This document shows, one piece after another, positions 9,303 through 18,474 of a stretch of 64,000 nt of DNA (position 1 is its first letter; the number at the start of each line of letters is the position of its first letter). Source of the DNA: Streptomyces sp. R44 (GTDB lineage Bacteria; Actinomycetota; Actinomycetes; Streptomycetales; Streptomycetaceae); NCBI RefSeq assembly GCF_041053105.1, contig NZ_CP163444.1, positions 2,976,001-3,040,000 on the forward strand. Direction: 5' to 3'. The notes beneath the pieces were generated by a model. That model did not search any database and was not told where the DNA came from. It was given only the letters and a program-made list of their open reading frames with translations. The translations under genes and the position numbers were made by a program.

Positions 9303-10289
9303 TCAGACGGTCGCGCCGCGACGGGCGACCCAGCCGGCCCAGGCCGACTCGATCATGTCGCGCACGTCGTGACGGGCCTTCCAGCCCAGCTCCGACTCGA
9401 TGCGGTCGGCGGCGGCGACGACCCGGGCGGGGTCACCGGCGCGGCGCGGGGTGACCAGCGGCTCGGTGGTGTGGCCGGTGATCTCGTTGATCAGCTGGAC
9501 CATCTCGGTGACGGAGACGCCCTCGCCACGGCCGATGTTGACGGTCAGGTCGCGCGGCGCGCCCGCCCCGGCCCACTCCGCGAGCTTCCGCGCGGCGACG
9601 AGGTGCGCGTCGGCCAGGTCCTCGACGTGGATGTAGTCGCGGATGCAGGTGCCGTCGGGCGTGTCGTAGTCGTCGCCGAAGATCCGCGGGGACTCCCCCG
9701 CGTCGAGGCGCTCGAAGACCATCGGGACCAGGTTGAAGACCCCGGTGTCGGCCAGCTCGGGGGTCGCCGCGCCCGCCACGTTGAAGTAGCGCAGGCAGGC
9801 CGTCGAGATGCCGTGCGCGGCGCCCGCGGCGCGCACCAGCCACTCGCCGACGAGCTTGGTCTCGCCGTACGGGCTCATCGGCAGGCAGGGGGTCTCCTCT
9901 GTGACGAGGTCGACGTCCGGCATGCCGTAGACGGCGGCGGAGGAGGAGAAGAGGAAGTTGCGCACACCGGCGGCCGCGACGGCCTCCAGGAGGACCGTGA
10001 GACCGATGACGTTCTCGCGGTAGTAGTGCAGCGGCAGCTCGACGGACTCGCCGACCTGCTTCTTCGCGGCGAGGTGGACGACGCCCGTCACACCGTGCTC
10101 CGCGATCGTCCGGTCCAGGACCTCACGGTCCAGGGTGGAGCCGACCACCAGGGGGACGCCCTCGGGAACCCTCGACTCGTAGCCCGTGGACAGGTCGTCG
10201 AGGACGACGACCCGCTCGCCCGCCTGCGTCATGGCGCGGACCACATGGGAGCCGATGTATCCGGCGCCGCCGGTGATCAGATAAGTCAT
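9303..10289 (-). CDS. galE: UDP-glucose 4-epimerase
   Basis: 328 residues, an extended short-chain dehydrogenase. The NAD-binding loop GGAGYIGSH is at about 7-15, with Ser116/117 and the catalytic pair Tyr141-x3-Lys145 in SPYGETK. It interconverts UDP-glucose and UDP-galactose in the cytosol. The start is ATG at 10289; the open frame continues upstream into the neighbouring GT2 gene but is not coding there. It follows the GT2 gene by 16 bp on the same strand, so the two form an operon. The likely job here is supplying UDP-galactose for a glycan rather than sugar catabolism, since galT and galK are absent. Confidence 0.93.
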   Translation of the reverse strand: MTYLITGGAGYIGSHVVRAMTQAGERVVVLDDLSTGYESRVPEGVPLVVGSTLDREVLDRTIAEHGVTGVVHLAAKKQVGESVELPLHYYRENVIGLTVLLEAVAAAGVRNFLFSSSAAVYGMPDVDLVTEETPCLPMSPYGETKLVGEWLVRAAGAAHGISTACLRYFNVAGAATPELADTGVFNLVPMVFERLDAGESPRIFGDDYDTPDGTCIRDYIHVEDLADAHLVAARKLAEWAGAGAPRDLTVNIGRGEGVSVTEMVQLINEITGHTTEPLVTPRRAGDPARVVAAADRIESELGWKARHDVRDMIESAWAGWVARRGATV

Positions 10290-10305
10290 AGTGCCCCAAA
10301 CCCTT

Positions 10306-11952
10306 TCACTGTGAACTGCGGGCAAGCCGACGGAGCCGGGCCCTGACCGCCCGGAATCCGTCCCGTGCGCCGGGTGCGATCCGCACCGCCAGCGAGCCGT
10401 TGGCCGTGGTGTACGGCTGCACCAGGAGTACACCGTACCGGCTGCTCGGAAGCACCGAGCGCCGCTGGGAAGCGTCCGGCGCACGCAGCGACGTGGTGAA
10501 CGACTCACCGTTCGCACACGTCACGGTGACGCCGATGTCCCACAGCTGGACGCCCTCGCGCCCCCGCCGCCGACCGGATCCGGCGAGCCCCGTGAGCCCG
10601 ACGGGGACCCGGGCGGTCCAGGCCTCCACCGTGCCGTCCGCCCCGGCGACGGCGCTCAGCGCGGCCTCCTCGGTACGGGCGGGCTCGCTGTCGCCGCGCG
10701 GCAGGAAGGCGAGTTCCGCGCGCACGGGCCCGGCCTCGGCGAGCCGCCCGTACAGGTCACGGACGGTGAACCGCAGCTCGCCGCCCCCGCCGGTGCGCAG
10801 CACGGCGTCCACGACGAGCGGCAGCCCGTCGAGCGGCAGCTCGTCCATGCCGTCGAGGCGGGCCTCCGGCAGGTCGTCGGCCCAGACGGCGGCGGTGCGG
10901 CCGCCGGCGTACGGCGGGAGCAGGCGGCCCGGGTCGGCGGTGAGCCGGGACAGCCGGAGCAGGTCGCGCGGCTCCTTCGCGGCCAGCAGGAAACGGGCGG
11001 TCCAGCGGGCGGGGGCGACCGCGGCGGCGATCTCCTCGTCGGCGAAGCCGGACAGGTGGGCGCGGGTGAGCTCCCACCATTCGGCGCGGTGTCCGGCGTC
11101 CCGCAGCCGCAGGTCGCGGGCGTACATGCGCAGGTCGTGTTCGAGGAACTTGGTGCGGCAGGCGGCGGCGAGCTCCGCGCGGCCCGCCTCGGCAAGGGTC
11201 TCGACGGCCGCGCCGTGCGCGGCGATCCGGGCGCGCCAGTTGGAGACGCCCTCGCGGTCCAGGGAGATCGACAGCTGCGCGGCGGCCCGGCGCACATGCC
11301 AGACGTAGACGGTGTCGGGGATCACGGCGACGCGGGGAGCGGCGGCGTACACCCGGGCGGTGAAGAGGAAGTCCTCGTAGACGAAACGGCCGTCGGGGAA
11401 GCGGATGTCGTGCTCGGCGAGGAAGGCCCGGTCGTAGATCTTGTTGACGCAGAGCGTGTCGTGGACGAGCGGGCGCAGCTCCTCGGGCGTCTCCAGGACG
11501 GCCGGCTCCCGGTACAGGGCGGGCTGCCAGCGCACGTCCCGGCCCTCGGGCAGTTCACGCCGTACGCAGACGCCGACGGCGACGGGGGCGCGGTGCCGCT
11601 CGGCGGCGGCGACCAGGCCCTCGGCGGCGCCGGCCGGGAGGATGTCGTCGCTGTCCAGGAACATGACGTACGGGGAGGTGGCGGCGCGGATGCCGTCGTT
11701 GCGCGGGGTTCCGCAGCCGCCGCTGTTCTCGGTGCGGCGCACCACGCGCACACGGGGGTGCCGGGCCGCCAGCTCGTCGAGGACCGCGGCCGTCCCGTCG
11801 CTCGAACAGTCGTCGACCGCCAGGACCTCCGCCACCACGGGCCCCTGGTCGAGCGCGGAGCCGATGGCCTGGGCGACCAGCTCCTCGTCGTTGTAGGCGA
11901 TGACGACGACACTGAGCCGGCCTGCGGTCTCGGGCGGGGGGACGCTACTCAC
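10306..11952 (-). CDS. Stand-alone glycosyltransferase family 2, paralogue of the TagF-fused GT2
   Basis: 548 residues from a GTG at 11952. The GT2 domain has [30 protein letters not shown] and [10 protein letters not shown], followed by FVYEDFLFTARVY. The same motifs in the same order occur in the GT2 half of the protein at 5146-8016, and each is followed by a helical segment and a beta-rich domain. This copy lacks the glycerophosphotransferase half. It probably glycosylates the wall polymer or starts a related chain. It is first in an operon with galE. The region between it and obgE carries terminator hairpins. Confidence 0.88.
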   Translation of the reverse strand: MSSVPPPETAGRLSVVVIAYNDEELVAQAIGSALDQGPVVAEVLAVDDCSSDGTAAVLDELAARHPRVRVVRRTENSGGCGTPRNDGIRAATSPYVMFLDSDDILPAGAAEGLVAAAERHRAPVAVGVCVRRELPEGRDVRWQPALYREPAVLETPEELRPLVHDTLCVNKIYDRAFLAEHDIRFPDGRFVYEDFLFTARVYAAAPRVAVIPDTVYVWHVRRAAAQLSISLDREGVSNWRARIAAHGAAVETLAEAGRAELAAACRTKFLEHDLRMYARDLRLRDAGHRAEWWELTRAHLSGFADEEIAAAVAPARWTARFLLAAKEPRDLLRLSRLTADPGRLLPPYAGGRTAAVWADDLPEARLDGMDELPLDGLPLVVDAVLRTGGGGELRFTVRDLYGRLAEAGPVRAELAFLPRGDSEPARTEEAALSAVAGADGTVEAWTARVPVGLTGLAGSGRRRGREGVQLWDIGVTVTCANGESFTTSLRAPDASQRRSVLPSSRYGVLLVQPYTTANGSLAVRIAPGARDGFRAVRARLRRLARSSQ

Positions 11953-11965
11953 ACCAGGATCCTAC

Positions 11966-12037
11966 GGGAGCTCCCCGACCCCTCCGACGGGATCGGGGGC
12001 TCCCTCGGGCGCCGCGGGAACGGGTCGGACCCGCGGC
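11966..12037 (-). terminator. Hairpins after obgE
   Basis: Two stems lie in the 98-bp gap: 11966-11979 with 11993-12004 (one bulge), and a perfect 8-bp stem, 12011-12018 with 12030-12037. They follow obgE in the leftward direction. Confidence 0.55.
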
Positions 12038-12050
12038 TCCCCGGGTACTG

Positions 12051-13490
12051 CTAGAACGGGTCGAACTCGTCGTACTCGCGCTGCGCGTCGTCCCGCTCCG
12101 CCTGCCGGTCGCGGCGGCGCTGGGCCGCCGGACGCGGGGCCTCCAGACGGTGGTCCTCACCGCGGCGGCCGAGCATCTCGGCGCCGGCCATCATGGTGGG
12201 CTCCCAGTCGAAGACGACCGCGTTGTCCTCGGAACCGATCGCGACGCCGTCGCCCGCGCGGGCACCGGCCTTCATCAGCTGGTCCTCGACGCCGAGGCGG
12301 TTGAGGCGGTCGGCCAGGTAGCCCACGGCCTCGTCGTTGTTGAAGTCGGTCTGGCGGACCCAGCGCTCCGGCTTCTCGCCGCGCACCCGGTAGACGTCCT
12401 CGGCCTCGTCGTACGTGACGGTGAAGCCCGCGTCGTCGACGGCCTTCGGGCGGATGACGATCCGGGTCGCCTCCTCCTTCGGCTTGGACGCGCGCGCCTC
12501 GGCGACGATGCCGGCGAGGGCGAAGGAGAGCTCCTTGAGACCCGTACGGGCCACGGCGGAGACCTCGAACACCTGGTAGCCGCGCTCCTCCAGGTCCGGG
12601 CGGATCATGTCCGCGAGGTCCTGGCCGTCCGGGATGTCGATCTTGTTGAGGACGACGATCCGGGGCCGGTCCTCCAGGCCGCCGTACTGCTTGAGCTCCT
12701 CCTCGATGACGTCGAGGTCGGTGACCGGGTCGCGCTCGGACTCCAGCGTCGCCGTGTCGAGGACGTGGACGAGGACCGAGCAGCGCTCGACGTGGCGGAG
12801 GAACTCCAGGCCCAGGCCGCGGCCCTGGCTGGCGCCCGGGATGAGGCCCGGCACGTCGGCGATCGTGTAGACGGTCGAACCGGCCGTGACCACGCCGAGG
12901 TTCGGGACGAGCGTGGTGAACGGGTAGTCCGCGATCTTCGGCTTGGCGGCCGAGAGGACGGAGATGAGCGAGGACTTGCCGGCGCTCGGGTAGCCGACGA
13001 GCGCCACGTCGGCGACGGTCTTGAGCTCCAGGACGATGTCCCGCGACTCGCCGGGCTCGCCGAGGAGCGCGAAGCCGGGGGCCTTGCGGCGGGCCGAGGC
13101 CAGCGCGGCGTTGCCGAGGCCGCCGCGGCCGCCCTGGCCGGCGACGAAGGTGGTGCCCTCGCCGACGAGGTCGGCGAGCACGTTGCCCCGCTTGTCGAGG
13201 ACGACGGTGCCGTCGGGCACGGTCAGGACCAGGTCCTGGCCGTCCTTGCCGGAGCGGTTGTCACCGGCGCCGGGCTGACCGTTGGTCGCCTTGCGGTGCG
13301 GGGAGTGGTGGTACTCGAGGAGCGTGGTGACCGACTGGTCGACGACCAGGGTCACATCGCCGCCGCGGCCGCCGTTGCCGCCGTCCGGGCCGCCGAGCGG
13401 CTTGAACTTCTCGCGATGGACGGAGGCGCAGCCGTGGCCTCCGTTACCCGCGGCGACGTGCAGCTCGACGCGGTCCACGAAGGTGGTCAT
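12051..13490 (-). CDS. obgE: Obg-family GTPase
   Basis: 479 residues. The N-terminal glycine-rich Obg fold has [17 protein letters not shown] and [13 protein letters not shown]. The G domain has [10 protein letters not shown] (P-loop), [10 protein letters not shown] (G3) and [10 protein letters not shown] (G4). A C-terminal OCT domain follows ([18 protein letters not shown]), then a charged tail ending YDEFDPF. It is a ribosome-associated GTPase needed for 50S assembly and, in Streptomyces, linked to the onset of aerial growth. The order rplU-rpmA-obgE is conserved widely. The ATG at 13490 lies 107 bp after rpmA, and the gap carries a hairpin that could lower read-through. Confidence 0.97.
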   Translation of the reverse strand: MTTFVDRVELHVAAGNGGHGCASVHREKFKPLGGPDGGNGGRGGDVTLVVDQSVTTLLEYHHSPHRKATNGQPGAGDNRSGKDGQDLVLTVPDGTVVLDKRGNVLADLVGEGTTFVAGQGGRGGLGNAALASARRKAPGFALLGEPGESRDIVLELKTVADVALVGYPSAGKSSLISVLSAAKPKIADYPFTTLVPNLGVVTAGSTVYTIADVPGLIPGASQGRGLGLEFLRHVERCSVLVHVLDTATLESERDPVTDLDVIEEELKQYGGLEDRPRIVVLNKIDIPDGQDLADMIRPDLEERGYQVFEVSAVARTGLKELSFALAGIVAEARASKPKEEATRIVIRPKAVDDAGFTVTYDEAEDVYRVRGEKPERWVRQTDFNNDEAVGYLADRLNRLGVEDQLMKAGARAGDGVAIGSEDNAVVFDWEPTMMAGAEMLGRRGEDHRLEAPRPAAQRRRDRQAERDDAQREYDEFDPF

Positions 13491-13542
13491 GGGTGTGCCT
13501 CCAGAGAATTACGTGCGGAATGTCTATCTAGTAACACGCGAA

Positions 13543-13581
13543 AGGCGGACCCGCTTCCCGTACGGGAAGTGAGGTCCGCCT
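13543..13581 (-). terminator. Intercistronic hairpin between rpmA and obgE
   Basis: The outer stem is 13543-13551 with 13573-13581; the inner stem is CTTCCCG-TA-CGGGAAG. It may be a terminator or a partial attenuator that sets lower expression of obgE than of the ribosomal genes. Confidence 0.6.
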
Positions 13582-13597
13582 CCGCAAAGAGTTCCGA

Positions 13598-13852
13598 TCA
13601 GGCGACCGGAACGATGTTCACGACCTTGCGGCCACGGTGGGTGCCGAACTGCACCGCGCCGGCCTGCAGGGCGAACAGCGTGTCGTCGCCACCGCGACCG
13701 ACACCCGCGCCCGGGTGGAAGTGGGTGCCACGCTGGCGGACCAGGATCTCACCCGCGTTGACGGCCTGACCGCCGAAGCGCTTCACGCCGAGCCGCTGGG
13801 CATTCGAGTCGCGCCCGTTCCGGGTGGACGATGCGCCCTTCTTGTGTGCCAT
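13598..13852 (-). CDS. rpmA: 50S ribosomal protein L27
   Basis: 84 residues. The N-terminus [20 protein letters not shown] and [20 protein letters not shown] are diagnostic. L27 reaches towards the peptidyl-transferase centre. It starts directly at MAHKKG, with no cleavable N-terminal extension of the Firmicutes type. It lies 13 bp downstream of rplU and is co-transcribed with it. Confidence 0.98.
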   Translation of the reverse strand: MAHKKGASSTRNGRDSNAQRLGVKRFGGQAVNAGEILVRQRGTHFHPGAGVGRGGDDTLFALQAGAVQFGTHRGRKVVNIVPVA

Positions 13853-13865
13853 GTCTCAGTCCCTC

Positions 13866-14186
13866 TTACTTCGCAGCCGCGGGGATACCGGTGACCTTGA
13901 TCGCCGTGTACTGCTGACGGTGACCCTGGCGACGGCGGTAGCCGGTCTTGTTCTTGTAGCGCAGGATGTCGATCTTGGCGCCCTTGTGGTGGTCCACGAC
14001 CTCGGCCGTGACCTTGATGCCGGCCAGGACCCACGGGTCGCTGGTCACGGCGTCGCCGTCGACAACGAGCAGGGTCGAGAGCTCGACCGTGTCGCCAACC
14101 TTGGCAGTGGAAATCTTGTCAACCTCAACGATGTCGCCGACAGCAACCTTGTGCTGGCGACCACCGCTGCGCACGATGGCGTACAC
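13866..14186 (-). CDS. rplU: 50S ribosomal protein L21
   Basis: 106 residues from a GTG start. [18 protein letters not shown] and [19 protein letters not shown] are the family signatures. It binds 23S rRNA. First gene of the rplU-rpmA-obgE unit. Its upstream region can fold into a multi-branch structure (14215-14312) that may be an autoregulatory leader. Confidence 0.98.
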   Translation of the reverse strand: MYAIVRSGGRQHKVAVGDIVEVDKISTAKVGDTVELSTLLVVDGDAVTSDPWVLAGIKVTAEVVDHHKGAKIDILRYKNKTGYRRRQGHRQQYTAIKVTGIPAAAK

Positions 14187-14214
14187 GCGGATCTCTCTCT
14201 CACTCGGGGTGGAA

Positions 14215-14312
14215 CCTCTGAAGCCAGCCGCTCACACGGGCCCGGGGGCCCGCGGCGTTCCGGAATCGGACGAGCGGCCTCTCCCGACGAGCGGGAGGGA
14301 GGTGCTCAGAGG
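14215..14312 (-). promoter_or_regulatory. Structured leader upstream of rplU (candidate)
   Basis: An outer pair, CCTCTGA with TCAGAGG (14215-14221 and 14306-14312), encloses a GC-rich hairpin (GGGCCC repeats near 14240-14255) and a CTCCC/GGGAG hairpin (14280-14297). Together they resemble a three-way junction just before the L21 start. Ribosomal protein leaders that bind L21 are known in other bacteria; this one is assigned by position and shape alone. Confidence 0.4.
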
Positions 14313-14390
14313 CGCGGCATGTCGATCAGACACGCCGACGGTCTAGGTTACGGGCGGCTGCCACAAGGGGTCAAATTCGCCCGAGCGGGC

Positions 14391-14419
14391 GCGGGCCGCC
14401 CCGTGGAGGGACGGCCCGC
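14391..14419 (-). terminator. Terminator after the RNase E/G gene
   Basis: The stem GCGGGCCG/CGGCCCGC (14391-14398 with 14412-14419), plus an inner CCC/GGG, lies 10 bp beyond the stop. Confidence 0.75.
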
Positions 14420-14429
14420 ACCCGGTGGA

Positions 14430-17400
14430 TCAGTCCTGGGCCGGAGCCGCGGTCTTCTCCGCCGCCTTCTTGGCCGTGGCCTTCTTGGCGGTGGTCTTCT
14501 TCGCCGCGGTCTTCTTGGTCGCCGCCGTCTTCTTGGTGGCGGCCTTCTTGGCCGTGGTCTTCTTGGCGGTCTTGCGCGCGGCCGTCTTCTTGGCCGGCGC
14601 GGCCTCCGCCTCGGGCTCGGCCTCGGCCGGCGCCTCGGTGGCCTCGGCGGGGGCCGTGGTCACCACGACGACGGCCGCCTCCTCGGCGCCCGCGGGCGAA
14701 CCGGCGGGAGCGGTGGCCTTGCGGACCACCCGGCGACGGGCACGCGGCGCGGCGGCCGCGGGGGCCTCCTCGACGACGGGCTCGGCGACGGCCTCGGCGA
14801 CCGGCTCGGCCACCGGCTCCGGCGCCACGACGGGCTCCGGCTCCGCGACGGGAGCGGCCTCGGCGACCGGCTCCGCGACGATCTCGGCGGGGGCGTCCGT
14901 GGTGGAGACCACCGGGGACGTCACCCGACGGGTGGCGCGGCGACGACCGCGCGGGGCCGGAGCGGGAGCCTCCTCGACCACGGGCTCGGCCACGGCCTCG
15001 GTCACCGGCTCGGGCTCGGCGGCGGGCGCCGGCTCGAAGTCGACGGCCTCGGTCTCCACGACCGCCGGGACGACGGGCGTCGAGGCGACCGGGGCGGACA
15101 CCCGGCGGGTGGCGCGACGGCGGCCACGACCGCGCGTGGCGGCCGCCTCCGCCTCGGCGGCGGAGCCGTACAGCTCCTCGTCCGGGGCGATCGGCACGGG
15201 CACCGCCACCGGGGCGGCCAGCTCCGCGGCGACCTCGGCCTCGGTCTCGACCTCGGCCTCCGTCGTCTCCGGCTCCACGGCCTCGGCGTGCTCGTGCTCG
15301 TGGACGTGCTCGGCGCCGCCGCGGCCGCGCTTCTTCGAGCGCTTGCCGCCGCCACCGCCACCGGCGGTGGTCGGCTGCTCCATGTGCACGATGACACCGC
15401 GGCCGTTGCAGTGGACGCAGGTCTCGGAGAAGGACTCCAGGAGGCCCTGGCCGACCCGCTTGCGGGTCATCTGGACCAGGCCGAGCGAGGTGACCTCGGC
15501 CACCTGGTGCTTGGTCCGGTCCCGGCCCAGGCACTCCAGGAGGCGGCGCAGCACCAGGTCGCGGTTGGACTCCAGGACCATGTCGATGAAGTCGATGACG
15601 ACGATGCCGCCGAGGTCGCGCAGCCGCAGCTGGCGCACGATCTCCTCGGCCGCCTCCAGGTTGTTCCTGGTGACGGTCTCCTCCAGGTTGCCGCCCTGGC
15701 CGGTGAACTTGCCGGTGTTGACGTCGACGACGATCATCGCCTCGGTCTTGTCGATCACCAGCGAACCGCCGGAGGGCAGCCAGACCTTGCGGTCGAGCGC
15801 CTTCATGAGCTGCTCGTCGATCCGGTACGTCGCGAAGACGTCGACCTCGCTGGTCCACTTGGACAGGCGGTCGGCCAGGTCGGGCGCGACGTGCGAGACG
15901 TACCCGTGGATGGTCTCCCACGCGTCGTCGCCGCTGACGATGACCTTGGAGAAGTCCTCGTTGAAGATGTCGCGGACGACCCGGACGGTCATGTCCGGCT
16001 CGCCGTACAGCAGGGTCGGCGCGGACGTCGAGATCTGGGTGGCCTTCTTCTGGATGTCGGCCCACTGCGCCTGCAGTCGCTCGACGTCGCGGCGCAGCTC
16101 GTCCTCGCTCGCGCCCTCGGCGGCGGTGCGCACGATGACGCCCGCGTCCTCGGGGACGATCTTCTTGAGGATGGTCTTCAGGCGGGCGCGCTCGGTGTCC
16201 GGGAGCTTGCGGCTGATGCCGGTCATCGAGCCCTCGGGGACGTACACGAGGTAGCGGCCGGGCAGGGAGACCTGGCTGGTCAGGCGGGCGCCCTTGTGGC
16301 CGATCGGGTCCTTCGTGACCTGCACGAGGACCGACTGGCCGGACTTGAGGGCGGACTCGATGCGGCGCGGCCCGTTGGCCATGCCGAGCGCCTCGAAGTT
16401 GACCTCACCGGCGTACAGGACGGCGTTGCGGCCCTTGCCGATGTCGACGAAGGCGGCCTCCATGGACGGCAGCACGTTCTGGACCTTGCCCAGGTAGACG
16501 TTGCCGACGTACGAGGTGGCCTGCTCCTTGTTGACGTAGTGCTCGACGAGCACGTTGTCTTCCAGGACGCCGATCTGGGTGCGCTCGCCGTTCTGGCGGA
16601 CGACCATGACGCGCTCGACGGCCTCGCGGCGGGCCAGGAACTCGGCCTCGGTGATGATCGGGACGCGGCGGCGGCCCTGCTCGCGGCCTTCGCGGCGGCG
16701 CTGCTTCTTGGCCTCCAGGCGGGTCGAGCCCTTGATGGACTGGACCTCGTCGGACGGCTCGGCCTTCTCACGGGCCGGACGGGGCTCGCGGACCTTGACG
16801 ACCGTACGGACGCCGTCCTCGTCGGCGGCCTCGACCTCGCCGGCGGTGTCCCCGCTGCGACGACGGCGACGGCGGCGGCGACGGGAGCTGCTGGAGCCGC
16901 CGGCGTAGGCCTCGGCGTCCTCCGGCTCCTCCTCGCCCTCCTCGGGCTCCTCGGTCTCCTCCTCGGCGTGCGGCTCCTCGCCCTCCTCGGTCTCCTCGGC
17001 CTCGGCGAGCTCGCCGCGACGACGGCGACGGCCGCCACGGCGGCGACGGCGGGAGGGACGGTCCTCGTACTCGTCCGACTCCTCGGGCTCCCCGGCCTCG
17101 AAGGTCTCCTCGACCTCGTCGGCGACGGCCTCGACCTCGGGCTCGTCGGCGACGGTGGCCGGGACGGGCTCGACGGCGACGGCCACGGGCTCGCCACGGC
17201 GGCGACGGCGACGGCGGGAGCCGGCCTCGGCACGCTCGGCGGGCTCGGCCTCGACCACGGCCTCGACCGTCTCGACGGTCTCTTCCTCCTCCGGCTCCTC
17301 GACCACGGCGGCGGCGGCCGCGGCGGCGGTCTCCGGGGTCTGGAACATCGGCTCGGCGAAGACCGGGGCCTGGAAGACGGCGACGGCGGGGCGCGCGGCC

Positions 17401-18239
17401 CGGCGGGGCTCGCGGGCCGGGGCCGGCTCGGAGGTGAACTGCGGGGAGGTGACGCGGCGGCGGCCGCGGCCACGGGTGGCGGCGGTCTCGGCTGCGGCGA
17501 CCTCGGCCTCGTCGGAGGCGATCTGCTCGACGGCGGACGCCGGCAGCGTCTCGCCGGTGGCGGCCTCGGTGGTGGCGGCCTCGGTGGTCACCTCGGGCGA
17601 GGTGACCTTACGGGTGGCCCGGCGGCGGGTACGGGCCGGCGGGGCGGCCTCCTCGACGGCCTCGACGGCGGGGGCCTCGGCGACCGGCTCGGCGACCGCG
17701 GGCTCCGCGGTCTCCTCGGCAGCGGCCGTGGAGGTCACGGGCGAGGTGGCCTTACGCGTGGCACGACGGCGGGTACGGGCCGGCGGGGCGGCCTCCTCGA
17801 CGGCGGGGGCCTCGGCGACCGGCTCGGCGGCGACCACGGGCTCCGCGGTCTCCTCGGCAGCGGCCGTGGAGGTCACCGGAGAGGTGGCCTTACGGGTGGC
17901 ACGGCGGCGCGGGCGGGCGGGGGCGGCCTCGGGGGCCTCCTCGACGGCCTCGGCCGCGGGGGTCTCGACGACCGGCTCCACGGCGGCCTCGACCGCGGTC
18001 TCCACGGCAGGCGCGGTGGCCTTGCGGGTGGCACGGCGGCGGGTGCGCGGCGCGGGGGCGGCCTCGGCCGGGGCGGCCTCGACGGCGGGCGTCTCGACGG
18101 CCGGGGCCTCGGCGGTCACCGGGGTCTCGGCGCCGGCGCCCGTCACCGGCGGACCGGCGGGGCGGGAAGCGGCGCGGCGCCTGCGGCGCGGCGGCAGCTT
18201 GTCACCGGGGGCGTTGGTGTCTTCGTTGGACTCGAGCAT
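14430..18239 (-). CDS. rne: Ribonuclease E/G, large actinobacterial form
   Basis: 1269 residues. The first ~510 are disordered Ala/Glu/Arg/Val sequence with repeats of an RTRRRATRKATSPVTST-like unit. The catalytic core (about 525-960) holds an S1 domain (YVGNVYLGKVQNVLPSM, ~576), the DNase-I-like domain with VVIDFIDM carrying metal-binding Asp (~880), and the Zn-link CVHCNGRG (~943). The C-terminal tail is again repeat-rich and ends in lysine/alanine AAKK-like repeats as in histone H1. This endonuclease matures rRNA and starts mRNA decay. Both flanks are expected scaffolds for PNPase or other partners. The basic tail is typical of actinomycetes. The ATG at 18239 follows a hairpin-rich leader (18290-18323). 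Confidence 0.95.
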   Translation of the reverse strand: MLESNEDTNAPGDKLPPRRRRRAASRPAGPPVTGAGAETPVTAEAPAVETPAVEAAPAEAAPAPRTRRRATRKATAPAVETAVEAAVEPVVETPAAEAVEEAPEAAPARPRRRATRKATSPVTSTAAAEETAEPVVAAEPVAEAPAVEEAAPPARTRRRATRKATSPVTSTAAAEETAEPAVAEPVAEAPAVEAVEEAAPPARTRRRATRKVTSPEVTTEAATTEAATGETLPASAVEQIASDEAEVAAAETAATRGRGRRRVTSPQFTSEPAPAREPRRAARPAVAVFQAPVFAEPMFQTPETAAAAAAAVVEEPEEEETVETVEAVVEAEPAERAEAGSRRRRRRRGEPVAVAVEPVPATVADEPEVEAVADEVEETFEAGEPEESDEYEDRPSRRRRRGGRRRRRGELAEAEETEEGEEPHAEEETEEPEEGEEEPEDAEAYAGGSSSSRRRRRRRRRSGDTAGEVEAADEDGVRTVVKVREPRPAREKAEPSDEVQSIKGSTRLEAKKQRRREGREQGRRRVPIITEAEFLARREAVERVMVVRQNGERTQIGVLEDNVLVEHYVNKEQATSYVGNVYLGKVQNVLPSMEAAFVDIGKGRNAVLYAGEVNFEALGMANGPRRIESALKSGQSVLVQVTKDPIGHKGARLTSQVSLPGRYLVYVPEGSMTGISRKLPDTERARLKTILKKIVPEDAGVIVRTAAEGASEDELRRDVERLQAQWADIQKKATQISTSAPTLLYGEPDMTVRVVRDIFNEDFSKVIVSGDDAWETIHGYVSHVAPDLADRLSKWTSEVDVFATYRIDEQLMKALDRKVWLPSGGSLVIDKTEAMIVVDVNTGKFTGQGGNLEETVTRNNLEAAEEIVRQLRLRDLGGIVVIDFIDMVLESNRDLVLRRLLECLGRDRTKHQVAEVTSLGLVQMTRKRVGQGLLESFSETCVHCNGRGVIVHMEQPTTAGGGGGGKRSKKRGRGGAEHVHEHEHAEAVEPETTEAEVETEAEVAAELAAPVAVPVPIAPDEELYGSAAEAEAAATRGRGRRRATRRVSAPVASTPVVPAVVETEAVDFEPAPAAEPEPVTEAVAEPVVEEAPAPAPRGRRRATRRVTSPVVSTTDAPAEIVAEPVAEAAPVAEPEPVVAPEPVAEPVAEAVAEPVVEEAPAAAAPRARRRVVRKATAPAGSPAGAEEAAVVVVTTAPAEATEAPAEAEPEAEAAPAKKTAARKTAKKTTAKKAATKKTAATKKTAAKKTTAKKATAKKAAEKTAAPAQD

Positions 18240-18289
18240 GCGGGCGGTTCTCCCGTCACGCTCCCGGGCGCCGCGCCTGGTTCCGGTCC

Positions 18290-18323
18290 GGCGGCACGGT
18301 CGCGCCAGTGGCGCGGTGCCGCC
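18290..18323 (-). promoter_or_regulatory. Hairpin in the rne 5' region
   Basis: The arms GGCGGCAC-GGT-CGCGCC and GGCGCG-GTGCCGCC pair, leaving a 3-nt bulge and a 3-nt loop, 51 bp upstream of the ATG. RNase E autoregulates through its 5'UTR in Escherichia coli; a similar role here is inference. Confidence 0.4.
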
Positions 18324-18474
18324 GTCCGGGGCGCGGGCGCCGCACGGGAGCTGTATGTCTGGCTCGCCGGTTCCGTACGCCCTGTGCGGACGGCCTGGCG
18401 AAAGTCTCCTGGTCAGTGCGCTGCCCGACCCAGGTGGCTCCCGAGTACCAGGGCGGCGCTACGACGACCGCTCC

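Noticed and set aside
18290..18323. Terminator between the TIGR03936 gene and rne
   Set aside because: The hairpin is close to the rne start and bulged. It could be a terminator for the upstream gene, but I list it only as a leader structure.
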